DNA from: Basidiobolus ranarum | Taxonomy: Eukaryota; Basidiobolomycota; Basidiobolomycetes; Basidiobolales | Assembly: GCA_040143965.1 (NCBI GenBank) | Contig: JASJQH010006922.1 | Span: 1 to 38,384, forward strand | Length of the DNA stretch: 38,384 nt | Reading direction: 5' to 3' | Shown: piece after piece, positions 9,404 through 20,453 of the stretch | Numbering within the stretch: the stretch's first letter is position 1 | Layout of the letters: each line of letters begins with the position of its first letter | Position numbers and translations under genes: made by a program | The notes under the pieces: generated by a model | The model's database searches: none | What the model was told of the DNA's origin: nothing | Seen by the model: the letters and a program-made list of their open reading frames with translations, nothing else

Positions 9404-10087
9404 ATGAGCTCTAAAAAAATCTTTACTTTAATTGTTATACACGACAAAGAGCAGAACAAGGTACAATCTGCATAGAGAATATAGCATTTTTTCGGACTAC
9501 TGAAGGTTTGTTCTAGGTTCTGCTCGGAATGAAAAAGAGAGGGTTTGGAAAAGGAAAATGGAACGGCTTTGGTGGTAAAGTGGAATTGGGAGAGACAATC
9601 GAGCAAGGCGCTTTAAGAGAACTTGAGGTTAGTTACTAACCACGGTCATGTCAAGGAGAGAATACCAAATAACTTTGGTGACACCAGGAAGAGGCGGGCA
9701 TTACCGCTACTGGTCTTTACAAGGCTGGATTAATGTGGTTCAAGTTCGCTGGAGACCCAGTGATTCTCGAGGTTCATGTATTCTGTGCTCACAGCTATGA
9801 AGGAGACATTATCGAGTAGGTGAAACTGTACCCAACTCTTCTATTATCCATTATATTAATGTTTATTTAGGACGGAAGAGATGAAACCGCAATGGTACGA
9901 TATAAAGAATATCCCTTTTGATAGTATGTGGCAAGACGACCAGTATTGGTTCCCCTTTCTCTTGCAAGAGCAAACATTCGTAGGGAAGGTTGCGTTCAAA
10001 GAAGATCAAACAACAGTTGAATACCAAAACATTCATGTGGTTGATACCCTTCCCATCCCAACACCAACTGATATTCCAGATTTCTAA
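9404..10087 (+). CDS. MTH1/NUDT1-like Nudix hydrolase (oxidised purine nucleotide pool sanitation)
   Basis: Hydrolyses oxidised purine nucleoside triphosphates such as 8-oxo-dGTP, keeping them out of DNA. Exons 9404-9460, 9517-9627, 9688-9815 and 9871-10087 give 170 aa. Residues 20-39 ([11 protein letters not shown]...WNGFGGK) are nearly identical to animal NUDT1. The Nudix box spans residues 39-61 (GGKVELGE...RELEEEAGI). The WQDDQYWFP segment holds the Trp-x-Asp-Asp base-recognition residues known from MTH1. The third intron uses a GTAGGT donor; splicing there is needed because the unspliced frame meets TAG. The C-terminus carries a Pro-rich extension of about 14 residues beyond the usual end. 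The family is common in animals and some fungi and missing from baker's yeast. Confidence 0.93.
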
Positions 10088-10328
10088 TAAAATTCAAAAA
10101 TAATGAGTTTAAATTTGGAATCCGTAAATTACCTATGATTTAAGTCAATATTTGCTTTGCAATGCTCAGTAAAAAAAACTATTCAATTTGGTTGCAATTG
10201 ATCCAACCACTCAGATTCTGGTCATTTCGAGTGCAGAGATACTTCTTTTTTTTCTGAGCTATTACTGTCAGCTTGAGTAATCAAAGTAACGCTCACCACC
10301 ATCTCCACCAAACCCTACATTTCTAAAG

Positions 10329-11211
10329 ATGGAGACAAATCCTCGTGGTATACCCAAAGCTCCATTTATTGTATGTATTCAAGGCATTATCTTCAAATTT
10401 GTATGACTCGACATTAAATGTCGCTTTAATTTAGGAAAATGTTGATGAATACATCTCCGAAGAAAATACTACCGAAGTAACTCTTCGTAAGTTTCAAGAG
10501 GCAGTTAGGTAAATAGCATGTTTTCTGTCTTTATTTTGTGAAGAGTTGTGGTTAATATTCGGATGTGCTTTCTAGCAAATACAAGTTCATGGAAGTCAAC
10601 CTACTTCAGAAAAAGAAGTCTTTAGAGATGAAGATCCCTGAACTCAAAAAGACTCTCGACGTCATAGAACTTTTACTTGAAAAGAAGGTTGGTGCTTTCA
10701 CTGATTTTACACTTGTGAAGTAATCAAAGCTAAATTTGAACGTACATAGGACAGTGACGAGCCTCTTGAGACTCAATTCGAGTTACATGAGACTTTGTAT
10801 GCTAACGCCAAGATTCCTATCACCGATAAAGTGAACCTATGGCTCGGTGTAAGTAGTCAAATCCTGTCGAGTTTTTTCTTGCGCACCTGGCTAATGTCAA
10901 GGGTTCATGTAGGCCAACGTCATGTTAGAATATAGTGTAGAAGAAGCTCAAGAATTGATCAGTAGCAAGCTCATCACTGCCAAGAGCAGTCTAGAGCAAG
11001 CTAATGAGGACGCATTATTCCTTCGTGATCAGATTACCACTATGGAAGTCAGTATCCTTTTTGTGCAAATTGCAACGAATCGGCGATATTTTAACAAGAA
11101 TTTATTTGAGCTCTCGTATTCCTTAACTACTTCTCCCCTTCAGATATTGCACGCGTATACAACTGGGACGTTAAACAGAGAAGAGGTACCAAAGAAAAGT
11201 CCGATCAATAA
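10329..11211 (+). CDS. PAC10: Prefoldin subunit 3 (VBP1/Pac10)
   Basis: Alpha-type subunit of the hexameric prefoldin chaperone, which passes nascent actin and tubulin to the CCT chaperonin in the cytosol. Exons 10329-10370, 10435-10508, 10576-10687, 10750-10848, 10913-11051 and 11144-11211 give 177 aa, about the usual length. The sequence follows human VBP1 closely: GIPKAPFI, then KYKFMEVNLLQKK in the first helix, KVNLWLGANVMLEY in the beta hairpins, and the second helix ending in ARVYNWDVKQRR. Two coiled-coil helices flank a central beta region as expected. The gene starts 242 nt after the MTH1-like stop on the same strand and ends 153 nt before the convergent UVDE gene. Confidence 0.94.
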
Positions 11212-11364
11212 ATCTCAGGAATCTTTGATTCATCTACACACTATTATACAATGGATGCGCACTCTATTCTTACAATGGGTTGTATAGCATGAGGATTAGA
11301 TAGATATGCAAACACATGGCTCAGAACTGAAAATAAAGAATCTAGCTATTTCTACAAACACGTT

Positions 11365-12912
11365 TTAATTTGATGAGGCCTTATTTAGAATTCTAGCCGA
11401 GCGCCTTTTGGGTGCATGTGATGAAACGTCCTCACTTGTGTCAAACTCGTTATTTTCTGTCTCCAAAGCTTGAAGTATTTTCTTTTTCACTGACTTCTGA
11501 CGTGTAGGATTGTGTAGAGTATCTTTGCCTTCTGTTACTTGAGTGATATCCAAATCCTTTTCTTTGTATGTGGCATCGGAGCTCTTGCTTTCCGAACTGA
11601 TCACAATTTCTTTTTCTGATTTGGGCTTTGGTTTCGACTTCACTTTACGTGGTTGTTTTTGATCTATTGGGATATCTCCATTTGTCTGACTTTCGTCCAA
11701 GACTTTTGCTGCCTTTGATTTGACTTGTTTTTTTCTTCGTTTGTCGGGAGATGATTCCTGTACCTCTTTGCTATCTATCTCTACCTTTCGAGATTTGGTA
11801 CTTTTGCGACCTTTTGTCTGCGTACTTTCCTCGCTTGCTGGTGGTATCAATACGTCTGGATTCACCGGTAGGATGTCGTATAATGTGTACAGCTCTAGCA
11901 CTGCTTGTTCTTTGTCTTTTGCCTCGATCATTAGGTCCATATCACGTTCGCATGGTGGTAATTTCTTCACGCGATTGGAGTGAGCCCGTTTCTCCATGAT
12001 ATTCGATGCACCAGGCCGCTCTTCGGAGTAGTGTTGTTTCTGTTTAATACCGCGAGAGCGCCAGATATCTTTTATTCTCGAGAGAACTTCCAACAAATCC
12101 AGATCACCCAAGTTCAGACTGTGGTGATGCCAATCAAACACCAGAGGAATGTTTAGTTTCTCACACACTGGTAAGATATCCGATGCTGAATAGCATATTT
12201 CATCATTTTCCAGTACCAATCTATTACGTACTGAGGGTGGACATTTAGCGAAACCTTCTTCGAACCTTGCTAGCGTTGCTTCTTTGTCACCATAGACACC
12301 CCCCATATGGATGATCATTACTGAGTCTTGATCGAGTTCCATCAGGTCAAGCATTTCAGCATGATATGTGAGATCCGCAATGGCCCGTCTCACCACTTCT
12401 GAATTAGGTGAGGCCAACTGGGTATATTGACCTGGGTGGCTAGTCAATCTGTGCCCCAGGCGCTTGGCCAACTCACCAGCTTTTTTTAGTTCATCTGAAG
12501 CATAGTCAAGAGAATAGCCATACAGGTCGTGACTAGCGAAAGGAAACATTTCACTGGAGACTCTCATGAATTTTATATTATTTTCCTCATTCCACTGGAT
12601 GATAGAGCTCAAGTCACGAATATTTTGTAAGCCCAAAGACTTTACATATTCTATACCTTTTTGCTTTATGGTGTCGATGCGACAAGTACGAGAGCAAAAC
12701 ACTGGGTCTTGTTTCTTACGCTTACGTAGATATGTGTTCAAACAAGCATAACCCAAACGGCCTGTAAAAGGAAGTTTCTCTTTTGACTCGATCAAATCTC
12801 TGGGTATGGACATGTTACGTTGAATTAAAGAGAAACGGTGAGCTTGGTTTTTACTGTATAGAGCACGTCGTAGAAGAAGCAGTGAGAACATGCAAAAGCA
12901 AGGAATACACAA
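11365..12912 (-). CDS. UVE1: UV-damage endonuclease (UVDE)
   Basis: Nicks DNA 5' to UV photoproducts and other lesions, starting excision repair independent of classical NER. Intronless, 515 aa. The TIM-barrel core spans about residues 48-340: GRLGY (51), RVSSEMFPFASH (117-128), HPGQY (159-163), IHMGGVYGDK (201-210), LENDE (234-238) and FDWHHHSLN (259-267), which carry the metal-binding His, Glu and Asp residues of the family. The first 33 residues are Arg/Ser/hydrophobic, like a mitochondrial presequence, and a second Met at residue 34 (12813) could start a nuclear form. Residues after about 345 are a long Lys/Ser-rich tail with several NLS-like clusters, absent from bacterial UVDE. It lies convergent to prefoldin 3. 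Confidence 0.95.
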   Translation of the reverse strand: MCIPCFCMFSLLLLRRALYSKNQAHRFSLIQRNMSIPRDLIESKEKLPFTGRLGYACLNTYLRKRKKQDPVFCSRTCRIDTIKQKGIEYVKSLGLQNIRDLSSIIQWNEENNIKFMRVSSEMFPFASHDLYGYSLDYASDELKKAGELAKRLGHRLTSHPGQYTQLASPNSEVVRRAIADLTYHAEMLDLMELDQDSVMIIHMGGVYGDKEATLARFEEGFAKCPPSVRNRLVLENDEICYSASDILPVCEKLNIPLVFDWHHHSLNLGDLDLLEVLSRIKDIWRSRGIKQKQHYSEERPGASNIMEKRAHSNRVKKLPPCERDMDLMIEAKDKEQAVLELYTLYDILPVNPDVLIPPASEESTQTKGRKSTKSRKVEIDSKEVQESSPDKRRKKQVKSKAAKVLDESQTNGDIPIDQKQPRKVKSKPKPKSEKEIVISSESKSSDATYKEKDLDITQVTEGKDTLHNPTRQKSVKKKILQALETENNEFDTSEDVSSHAPKRRSARILNKASSN

Positions 12913-13661
12913 TAATTATAAAAAAGTACATACACTCTTGCTACGTCAAAATCCTCAGAAATGGTGGAATTAAATAGGTGGTTTATTTTCTTGTATTCAG
13001 TTCGTGTCCTTTTTTCTTGCTATTCATTGCAACGATCAACTTGGTTGGCGATCGAGCTACTAGATATCTAGTCTCGATTGGATACCCCCAGAATTGACAG
13101 TCACCGGTGTCGCAGCTCTCATAAATGCGGATAATATTCCTCACTGATGATTTGCTTATACAAACAAGCTTCAACAGCATGCAAACCATCGCTGCTCTAG
13201 AAAGTCACTAAACCTAATCAACTTATACCGGAATAGGAATGGTGCCACTCAAATTCTTTTAATTGTCAAAGGAGGCAGAGCCATGATTTAAAGCATCTGT
13301 CTACCCAAACATGGAGGGATGCAAGTGGAGTATTTCAAATTTCTGTCAACGAAACGAGTTAAACATATCATTGGTCAAGACCTGCAGCTGATCTATTAAG
13401 CATGTGTATCCTTGACCGATCGTTACTCGATTTAACAAACTCGCAGCGTATATAGAGTAAAAAAGCACTTGTAGAGACCCCTGTGCGCGTTTATCTTGCA
13501 TTTGAAACGTGTTGATAGTGAATTTAGTTGGAATAGTTCTATAAATACCCAACACTTCTTGCTTATAATTCATTAGATACAACATCTTCCATCTCTGATA
13601 GATTACTCAGTCTATACCTTTCAGCTACTTTCTTCATACCAAGAGATACCAGACTATCAAT
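12913..13661. other. Divergent promoter region of UVDE and the second secreted paralogue
   Basis: Holds a perfect 14-bp palindrome ACTAGATATCTAGT (13059-13072), two GATC-containing sites (13034-13037 and 13050-13055, the latter GATCGA), and a TATA box for the + strand gene. A 68-codon minus-strand frame (12983-13189) with four cysteines is present but lacks a convincing signal peptide or promoter. Confidence 0.5.
13540..13547 (+). promoter_or_regulatory. TATA box of the second secreted paralogue
   Basis: TATAAATA, 115 nt upstream of the ATG at 13662, matching the placement seen for the paralogue at 5178. Confidence 0.65.
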
Positions 13662-14432
13662 ATGAAATTCGCCACTGCCACTTTACTATTCTTGACCACT
13701 GCCGCCATGTCAAGTGCTGCAGTTGCTAATCCCGCCTACGCCTCCAATTCAAGAGACATTGGCTATGATGGTGAGGGCCATGGCAAATACGGTAATCCAG
13801 ACTACAAACATAACGGTGACGGTAATGGACATGGACATGGATACGACAATGATAAACATTACAAGGGAGACAGCTATGATGGTGATTACGATCATGATGG
13901 TCATAAGAAAGGAAAGAAGCATCACAAAGGTGACAACTACGATGATGATTATGAAAGAAAGCATGGCCACAGAAAGAATAACCACCACGGAAAGGGAAAA
14001 GGATACCGCGGAGAGAAATATGAAGATGGCGACAATTATGAAGGAAAGGGTCAAGGTAATGGAGACGAATCAAAATCTGGTAAATCAGGAGGCCGTACAG
14101 GCGATGGTGAAGATGTAGATCCTCAGTCTCGTCTTGCGCTGCCAGGTCAAAACAACGATTCGTCGGCTGTTGCCCCACCAGCACTCGGTGATCAGACCGA
14201 AGCAGCAGCGGTAGCACCAGCTCAGGAAGCACCGAAGCCTGTTGAACAACCTCAGGTTCAACCTCCAGCAGATACTAATGCTCCCGCTCCAAATCCTCCC
14301 CAACAGCCTGAGATTCCTTCACCACCTAAGGAACAAAAACCTAAGCCAGAAAATGGATGTAATGGACAGATCAATGTTGGAACCAATGCCATGGGTATGC
14401 CAGTTGCAGTATGCGTCGGTTTAAACGTTTAG
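13662..14432 (+). CDS. Secreted His/Asp/Lys/Gly-rich low-complexity protein, paralogue 2
   Basis: Intronless, 256 aa. Signal peptide at residues 1 to about 20, then the same ANPAYA and HGKY motifs as the gene at 5178. About 110 residues rich in His, Gly, Asp, Lys, Tyr and Asn follow, then a Pro/Gln/Ala-rich linker with a KPKPE stretch, and a terminal block CNG...N.MGMPV.VCVGLN with the only two cysteines. The ends are clearly conserved between the paralogues, whereas the middle keeps composition but not sequence. A structural or metal-binding role at the cell surface is plausible. The pair are 7.8 kb apart in the same orientation with five unrelated genes between, so this is a dispersed duplication rather than a tandem one. 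Confidence 0.85.
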   Translation: MKFATATLLFLTTAAMSSAAVANPAYASNSRDIGYDGEGHGKYGNPDYKHNGDGNGHGHGYDNDKHYKGDSYDGDYDHDGHKKGKKHHKGDNYDDDYERKHGHRKNNHHGKGKGYRGEKYEDGDNYEGKGQGNGDESKSGKSGGRTGDGEDVDPQSRLALPGQNNDSSAVAPPALGDQTEAAAVAPAQEAPKPVEQPQVQPPADTNAPAPNPPQQPEIPSPPKEQKPKPENGCNGQINVGTNAMGMPVAVCVGLNV

Positions 14433-15036
14433 AGATTCCCTGTCTCCATCCTAGTCCTCCTAGTTTGTAGATTATGAGGTTTGGTATGCAGTATTCCTAC
14501 GTTTTGGTTTAGAATTTTCAATATTTAACAGATATACCAAGTAGTTATTTAGAAATAAACTCAATACGATTTAACCATATATTAAGGGATAATTTCATGA
14601 TGATCAGAAGTGTGTGAGGATTGATGGGAAAAATTTGAATGCAATATACGATTTATCTTAGAAATTTGGAAGTAAAAAAAATGGAAAAAAGAAAAAAAAT
14701 GGTTCAGTCAGAGAGTGAATGCAGGGAACCATACTGTATCTCACTTTTCTAAACAAGGGGACACTTTTTCTCGAAGTTACTTTGAAGAAAGACCAAAGAT
14801 TCCTTGTCAGCAAGTGAATTTGAGCTTTTTTTGTTTCTTGATAAAAACAACACCAATATAGACGTTGTTATTAGACTTTAGATATTTTTTTACCAATTCA
14901 TCCGACCTTACTTCGAAGCACCTCTTATTTCCGCTTTCACTTGAGGAGATAAAATTTACTTGTAGTTACATACCATAGAATATCGGCAACAACATACAAC
15001 CCATTCCATTTTCAACTCGAAGAAAACTAAATCAAA
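14433..15036. other. Intergenic region with A-rich tract
   Basis: 3' sequence of the secreted gene and the promoter of Utp6. A purine-only A-rich tract lies at about 14671-14702. No coding or RNA signal is seen. Confidence 0.55.
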
Positions 15037-17148
15037 ATGGCTGATACAGTTCAATATCATTTGGAAAACATGATTCCAGAGTTGGAAGATCTGGAGAAAA
15101 AGAAGATTTTCAGCAAAGAAGAGATACGTTCCATTGTCAAGAAGCGTACGAATTTTGAGTATTCTTTAAAACGTCGTTCCCCCAAGAAGATTGACTATTT
15201 GAGATATATCGAGTATGAGTTGAATTTAGAGAATTTACGTAAAAAGCGTAAGTTAAGACTTGATATTGGTGGAAAACCCTCAGTGAGTGATTACGCTGGT
15301 CCAAGACGTATCAATTTCATCTTTGAAAGAGCTCTCGTGAAATTCAAAGGAGATGTTGCTCTTTGGTTACAATGGGTTGATTTTGCTAAAAAAAATAAGA
15401 TGAACAAATTATTGTCAAAGATTTTTGCTAGAGCAATTCAACTCCATCCAGCTAAACCCTCCCTCTGGATTTTAGCTGCTTCTTGGGAATTTGAGGATAA
15501 CTTGAATACCACTGCGGCCAGAATCCTTTTACAACGTGGCTTACGTTTAAATCCTGAATCCCAGGAGCTTTGGTTGGAGTATTTTAGACTTGAGTTGGTT
15601 TATATGGCAAAGATCAGAGAGCGTCGTAGAATTTTGGGCATCTTGAAGAAAAAACAACCCAAATCCGAGACAGTAGAGGAAAAGAAAGAAGAGGATATGA
15701 TCGTGTTACCTACGCTAGATGAGGAAGAAGAAATGGAGCCAAAGAGAGAAATTACCATATCCGATGGTTTAATTCAAACCTTGAAAGCAGAGAATAATGC
15801 GTTCCTATCTGGTGCCGTTGCGCTGATTGTTTATCAAAATGCCATCAAATCTATCTCCGATGATCTCGACTTCCGTCAGAAATTCCTTGAGGTTTACCAG
15901 ACAATCCCAGAGACTGAAGCGGGACAAGAGGCAGTATATGAGAGTATTAAGAGTGACTTCCCTCACAACGAATCCGCTCGTGCCCTCTATATTGAGAAAA
16001 GTTTAGCTGGTGTTGATCCCAACAGTGTAGAATATGTTAATGGAGTCAAGAAATGCACACAAGGTTTCAGCGAAGTGCTTCAAGAGCTTGGCACTGGCAC
16101 CATGTGGGAAAAGTATTGTGGCTTTTTGAAGAGATGCCATGGCAGAGTCTCTGAGGAAAATCTTAAGACATATTTCGTCAAAGCCTTGAGCAAAGCTTTC
16201 GATACCGCCTTCGAGAAGGGAGTTATGACTGAAAATCTGTATGTCTCTTGGCTCGAACATCTACAGAGTTCTCAGCAGTTCGATGAGGCCATTCAGGCTG
16301 CAGGCAAAGCTGTGACTCAATTCCCTAAAAGACCCGAGCTTTGGCTTATCTATGCTGAGCTTGTCATCCACAGTGACAATTCCGATGATGTCCGCTCTAA
16401 GATTTCCGATATTTATACCAAGGCTTTATCACACAACTCTACCCATCAAACTCTCTGGGTCTCTTACTTCCAATGGTTGACCAAGGAATGGAAAGACGAT
16501 ATGATCTCCAGTGAAGAAGTTGACTCCAAATATATGGTATTTCTATTACACAACCATTTTCAATATTCGAGTTTTACTGAATGCAACATGTGATTCGATA
16601 TTCATTTTAGGATGCGATCAAAGCAGTCCAATCCTTGACATCAGAGTACTTGGAAGTTAAAGAATATGTTCAATCGGAGTACATCAAATGGGTTAAAGAA
16701 TGTGGAGGAATCACCAAATGCCGCGAGGTTTACATGGGGTAAGCTTACACTTAATATGGCGAGTGTAATGATACTGACCTTTCTTTTAGTCTGTCCAAGC
16801 AACTTCCCCTCACTGCCGAGTTCTTCAAGCAATGCATCGAACTTGAGGAATCTACAGCCTCCAAAAGCTCCCCAGAAACCCAAAAGCATCTTCAGTGGCT
16901 ATTTGAGCAAGCCATCCAAGTTAACGATAAAGATGACCGTAAGTTTCATCCTTTATGAGCGAATTCTTTGAACTTGAACTAAAGCCTCTTTTATAACAGA
17001 AATCTGGATTGCTTACTTGGATCATCTTTTGTCTACAAGTCAATTTGATAAAGCCACACACATTCACTGGAAAGCTCAGCACGTAGTATCCAATAAGGAT
17101 CGATTTGAGCGGGATTACTTCCAATTGATTGGTGGTGCTAATGTTTAA
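15037..17148 (+). CDS. UTP6: U3 snoRNP (SSU processome) protein Utp6
   Basis: Part of the UTP-B subcomplex of the small-subunit processome in the nucleolus, needed for 18S rRNA maturation. Exons 15037-16536, 16611-16738, 16790-16938 and 17000-17148 give 641 aa. The N-terminus (MADTVQYHLE...PELEDLEKK..FS..EI..IV..R..FEY.L.RR) is the Utp6 signature. It is followed by HAT/TPR-like repeats (WLQWVDFAK, LWILAASWE, LWLEYFRLELVYM). A charged acidic insert lies at about residues 205-245. The C-terminal part holds further HAT repeats (LWLIYAELV, LWVSYFQWL, IWIAYLDHL). All four exons join in frame. Confidence 0.94.
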
Positions 17149-17351
17149 ACATTTCTACAATTATTTTCTGGTGTAACTCTTTTGTAAGTTAATGAAATAA
17201 ATATAAATCTTATATATCTAAATGGACCGCGATATAAAAGGAAATGGATTTTATTGATTATTTCTTTTGATGAAAAAGGTGGGGACAGGTGGAGAAATTT
17301 TGTGTGTACAAGTTTTCAAGGTTGTTCATTCACCGTAGAGATATAGTAAAA

Positions 17352-18487
17352 ATGAACGCTTGGGGCTCTCTAATCCGTCGTGCCACTGTTGGTAGAACTA
17401 GAGTTGCAATAGTGAATACCAATTTTAGGTGTACTTCTGTTCCCTCAGCTTTCACGCCTCGTTCAATATTCCGTAGACAACATTCCAGTTTAGATGCTCA
17501 AACATTTTACGAACAAAAATATGCTGAGAAACTGAAGCTTAAAGCAGAAAAGTAAGTTCAGACTTGAAGATAGCCTTTACCAGTAGAGTATTTGTCATTA
17601 AAAAGTATTCACCCAATTTTCTCAAACTTCATAGAGAGGGCTTAAAAACTGTTACAGAATTGAAGGAGAAAGTCTTAAAACCGGTGAAGCCTGCCCCTTC
17701 AGTTTCTTCAAAAACCTCCACTGCTACCAAAAGTGTTGCAAATTCGGTCTCCGGTGAGGCGGAAAAGCCTTCAAGCTCTTCACCTCGGGGAAACAGCAAC
17801 AACGGTCTTCCTTCTGATGTCAAGGTAAATACATGGGAAGAATTTTTACCCAATATTAAAGTGTAATACTAACTGTGAAGCATGAAAATTGAATTCGTAG
17901 TCATTAGAGAATATTCTCAAAATGGATAAAATTCTCCAAGAGGATGCCGAAGTCATTGGTAAAATATGGACGGAATACCATGCTAGTAAAGAGAACGCTC
18001 TTTCTGCAGTTATCCCTGCTGAAACATATGACCGACTTTTTGAACGTTCTAAGAAATACCCATTGGTACAAATCTATTTCACTTTAACATTATTGCAAAA
18101 ACATTATATTTATCAGATTTCCAGTTTGTTTTGCCAGTTCCACGTGAAGAAGGTGCCGAGATGTATCTACTTCAATTCGCATATCACCAATGTTACTTTA
18201 CCTCATTGTTGGAATACAAAACCCATGGAGAGAATGCTCGTCCTTACCTCACCCTGACACACTACACAGACCTCAAAGAGTCCAAGGGTGTCGTCTTAAT
18301 GCATGGTGAAATCTCTGATGAGCCTAGAATTTTATCTCCACAAGATGCACAATTCTTGGTTTACGGATTGCAACAATTCTACATTACTGGCTCTGAGCGT
18401 AAGCAGAAGATGGTTGAAGATTTCCACCACAACCCACAAGCCTTCGATGTTAAACAGTTGATTGAGGAATTAGAGAAATTCGAGTAG
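17352..18487 (+). CDS. ATP11: Mitochondrial F1-ATPase assembly chaperone Atp11
   Basis: Binds free F1 beta subunits in the matrix and prevents aggregation before they join alpha. Exons 17352-17551, 17635-17824, 17901-18065 and 18125-18487 give 305 aa. Residues 1-45 form an Arg/Ser/Thr-rich presequence. The segment QTFYEQKYAEKLKLKA is followed by a Ser/Pro-rich linker. The conserved ATP11 domain starts at about residue 131 (SLENILKMDKI) and continues with FVLPVPREEGAEMYLLQF and LTHYTDLKESKGVVLMHGEI to the end. I use the Met at 17352; the longer open frame upstream (from 17289) has no ATG before it. Confidence 0.93.
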
Positions 18488-18670
18488 CATTCTAAGTTAG
18501 TAAATAAACCCATTTCACATTGCCTTCAATAAACATGGCATTGCTATATTTCTACATATTTCTATACATTTCTACACAATCTAAGCAACTAGATGATTTT
18601 CACAATAAAGATGGGATTCTCTATACCAATCGAAGAACCAGATGAATAACTTGAATAAACTTTATTCTTG

Positions 18671-20343
18671 TTACATGGTGATTTTCACTACCACTTTGTG
18701 AGGCTTGAGCAGTCCTGTTCTGGTGGTAGGCACCCCGTTATTGGAGATATTCTGAGTAGGTGGTACAAATCTTATACCTGCAGTTAATATGGTATGAACA
18801 ATAACGGAAGATTCTTGTAAAAAGAACCCTTTTCCGATGCAAATCCGAGGTCCTGCTGAGAATGGAACATAAGCTGATGGATGACGAGACTCGTTTTTCT
18901 CATCCCAACGCTCAGGTATAAATGAATCGGGATCTGACCAATATTCGGGATTCCTCTGGGTGTTGTAAATGTCACATTGTATGTCAAATCCTTTAGGAAT
19001 CAAAATATCTGTGCCATGAAGCTGATATGGAGCATCCAAATGACGGCTAAGCGCGGTTACAGGTGGATACAGCCTCAAAGTCTCATTGATGCAGCTATTG
19101 AAGTAATTTAGTCGATGAGCGTCATCTTGAATGGGACTACGAAATTGGGACATCTCAAGGATAAGCTTATTCGCAGCCTCCGGATGTAAAGACAACTCCC
19201 AGATCAACCAACTCAACGAATTTGCTGTAGTTTCATGACCAGCAAATAGGAAGGCAAACAAATGATCCCGGATTTCGCGTGAATTCAGACGCAATCCACC
19301 TTCCTCTGCATCGACCATCAGGTTCAATAGTGTCTTATATTCACTTTTAGCTTGTTGTCCGCGGTTCAGACTATAATTGGCAATTGACTTGTATATAAAG
19401 TCATTCACGATCTTGAATTCATGGCGGTATTTCCAACGTAAATAATATCCACCATAAGGAATTACTAACCATGGGCTACTCAAATCACTAATAATTCGAA
19501 GTAAAGCATTGTTAAACTCCTTGGGAGCTTCCTCGGCCCCTAGGATTCTCGTTAGTATAAAGAATGTGAGCGCCAATATGAAGAACAAAGTCAGTACCTA
19601 TCACATCGATGATGATACTTAGGGTCAAGGAAGTGATTTCCTCCAACATATCCACTTCTGAACCAACCATGCCCTTTAGTTTTTCTGCGAATCTAGTAGC
19701 ATGGCGTTGAAAGCAATTTTGCATACTCTTAACAGCTGATACCTTAAATGAATCAAAGGTTATGTTGAACTCATGAATAGTGTAGAATAGAAGAGTACAC
19801 GGTTTACTTTAAACGCCTGATTCAAAAGTTGTCTTTGTTTCTTCCAAGGGCCACCATTCTTAAGGTGATGTATGGTGATCAATCCATCCTCGCTAAAATC
19901 ACATATTTCAGTAAAACTTGGGGGCATTGAAAGAGGACAACTTGTAACACTCTTACCCCAAAAACCTCCCAACTTCATCGTAAATCGAGGCCTTGGGGAA
20001 ATTTTCAGCAGAGAAAATTCGACGATAGTCTTCAGGATTGGCCGTAAACACGAAAGGGAAGAAGAAAGATATGAATTTGAAGTGGTTCCCGTATGTCTTA
20101 ATCCGCTCACTTATTGATATGTGAGGTTCTTTCAGTTCGAAATTTCCTATAAGAAACTTAGGCTTGGGTCCAGATAGTTTGGGTATCTTATTTAGCCTGT
20201 AGAATGGTTAATGGACTAGATTTTGAACAAGAACGTTAAATTTCATACCATATACGGTTACGCACATCCACACAAATCCATAAGATTAGTACTGAAGCGA
20301 AGGGAAGTAGCGCCACATAAAATAACGATAGCAAGAGTGCCAT
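18671..20343 (-). CDS. Membrane-bound cytochrome P450 monooxygenase
   Basis: Five exons on the minus strand: 20343-20249, 20196-19957, 19892-19808, 19742-19598 and 19539-18671 (477 aa). The N-terminal hydrophobic helix (residues 2-24) is an ER anchor. The I-helix motif is AGHETT (288-293), the K-helix ExxR is ETLR (341-344), a PERW segment follows, and the haem loop FSAGPRICIG places the axial cysteine at residue 422. WKKQRQLLNQAF is the C-helix. The fourth intron is supported by a TACTAAC branch site and removes an otherwise frame-breaking segment. The protein resembles the fatty-acid/alkane hydroxylase group, but the substrate cannot be deduced. It is divergent from the ENA ATPase. Confidence 0.92.
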
Positions 20344-20444
20344 TTTCCTGACTATTGAAGAGTGCCATCCATGAATAAATACCTGGAGAGCTCCCAACAG
20401 GTTTACAGCGGGATATTTGCAAACTCGTCAGGTCCAATAGGAGC

Positions 20445-20453
20445 TTTATATAT
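20445..20453 (-). promoter_or_regulatory. TATA-like box of the P450 gene
   Basis: Reads ATATATAAA on the minus strand, about 105 nt upstream of the P450 ATG, consistent with the spacing of other TATA boxes in this window. Confidence 0.5.

Noticed and set aside
12983-13189. 68-codon minus-strand frame with four cysteines
   Set aside because: No convincing signal peptide, no TATA box, and it overlaps the likely UVDE promoter; kept only as a remote possibility.
13714-14303. Overlapping open frames over the second secreted paralogue
   Set aside because: Same low-complexity effect; only the frame with a signal peptide and conserved C-terminal block is real.
5178-14432. Biosynthetic or metabolic gene cluster including the P450 at 18671-20343
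   Set aside because: Neighbours are unrelated housekeeping genes; no tailoring enzymes, synthases or transporters specific to a pathway are present.
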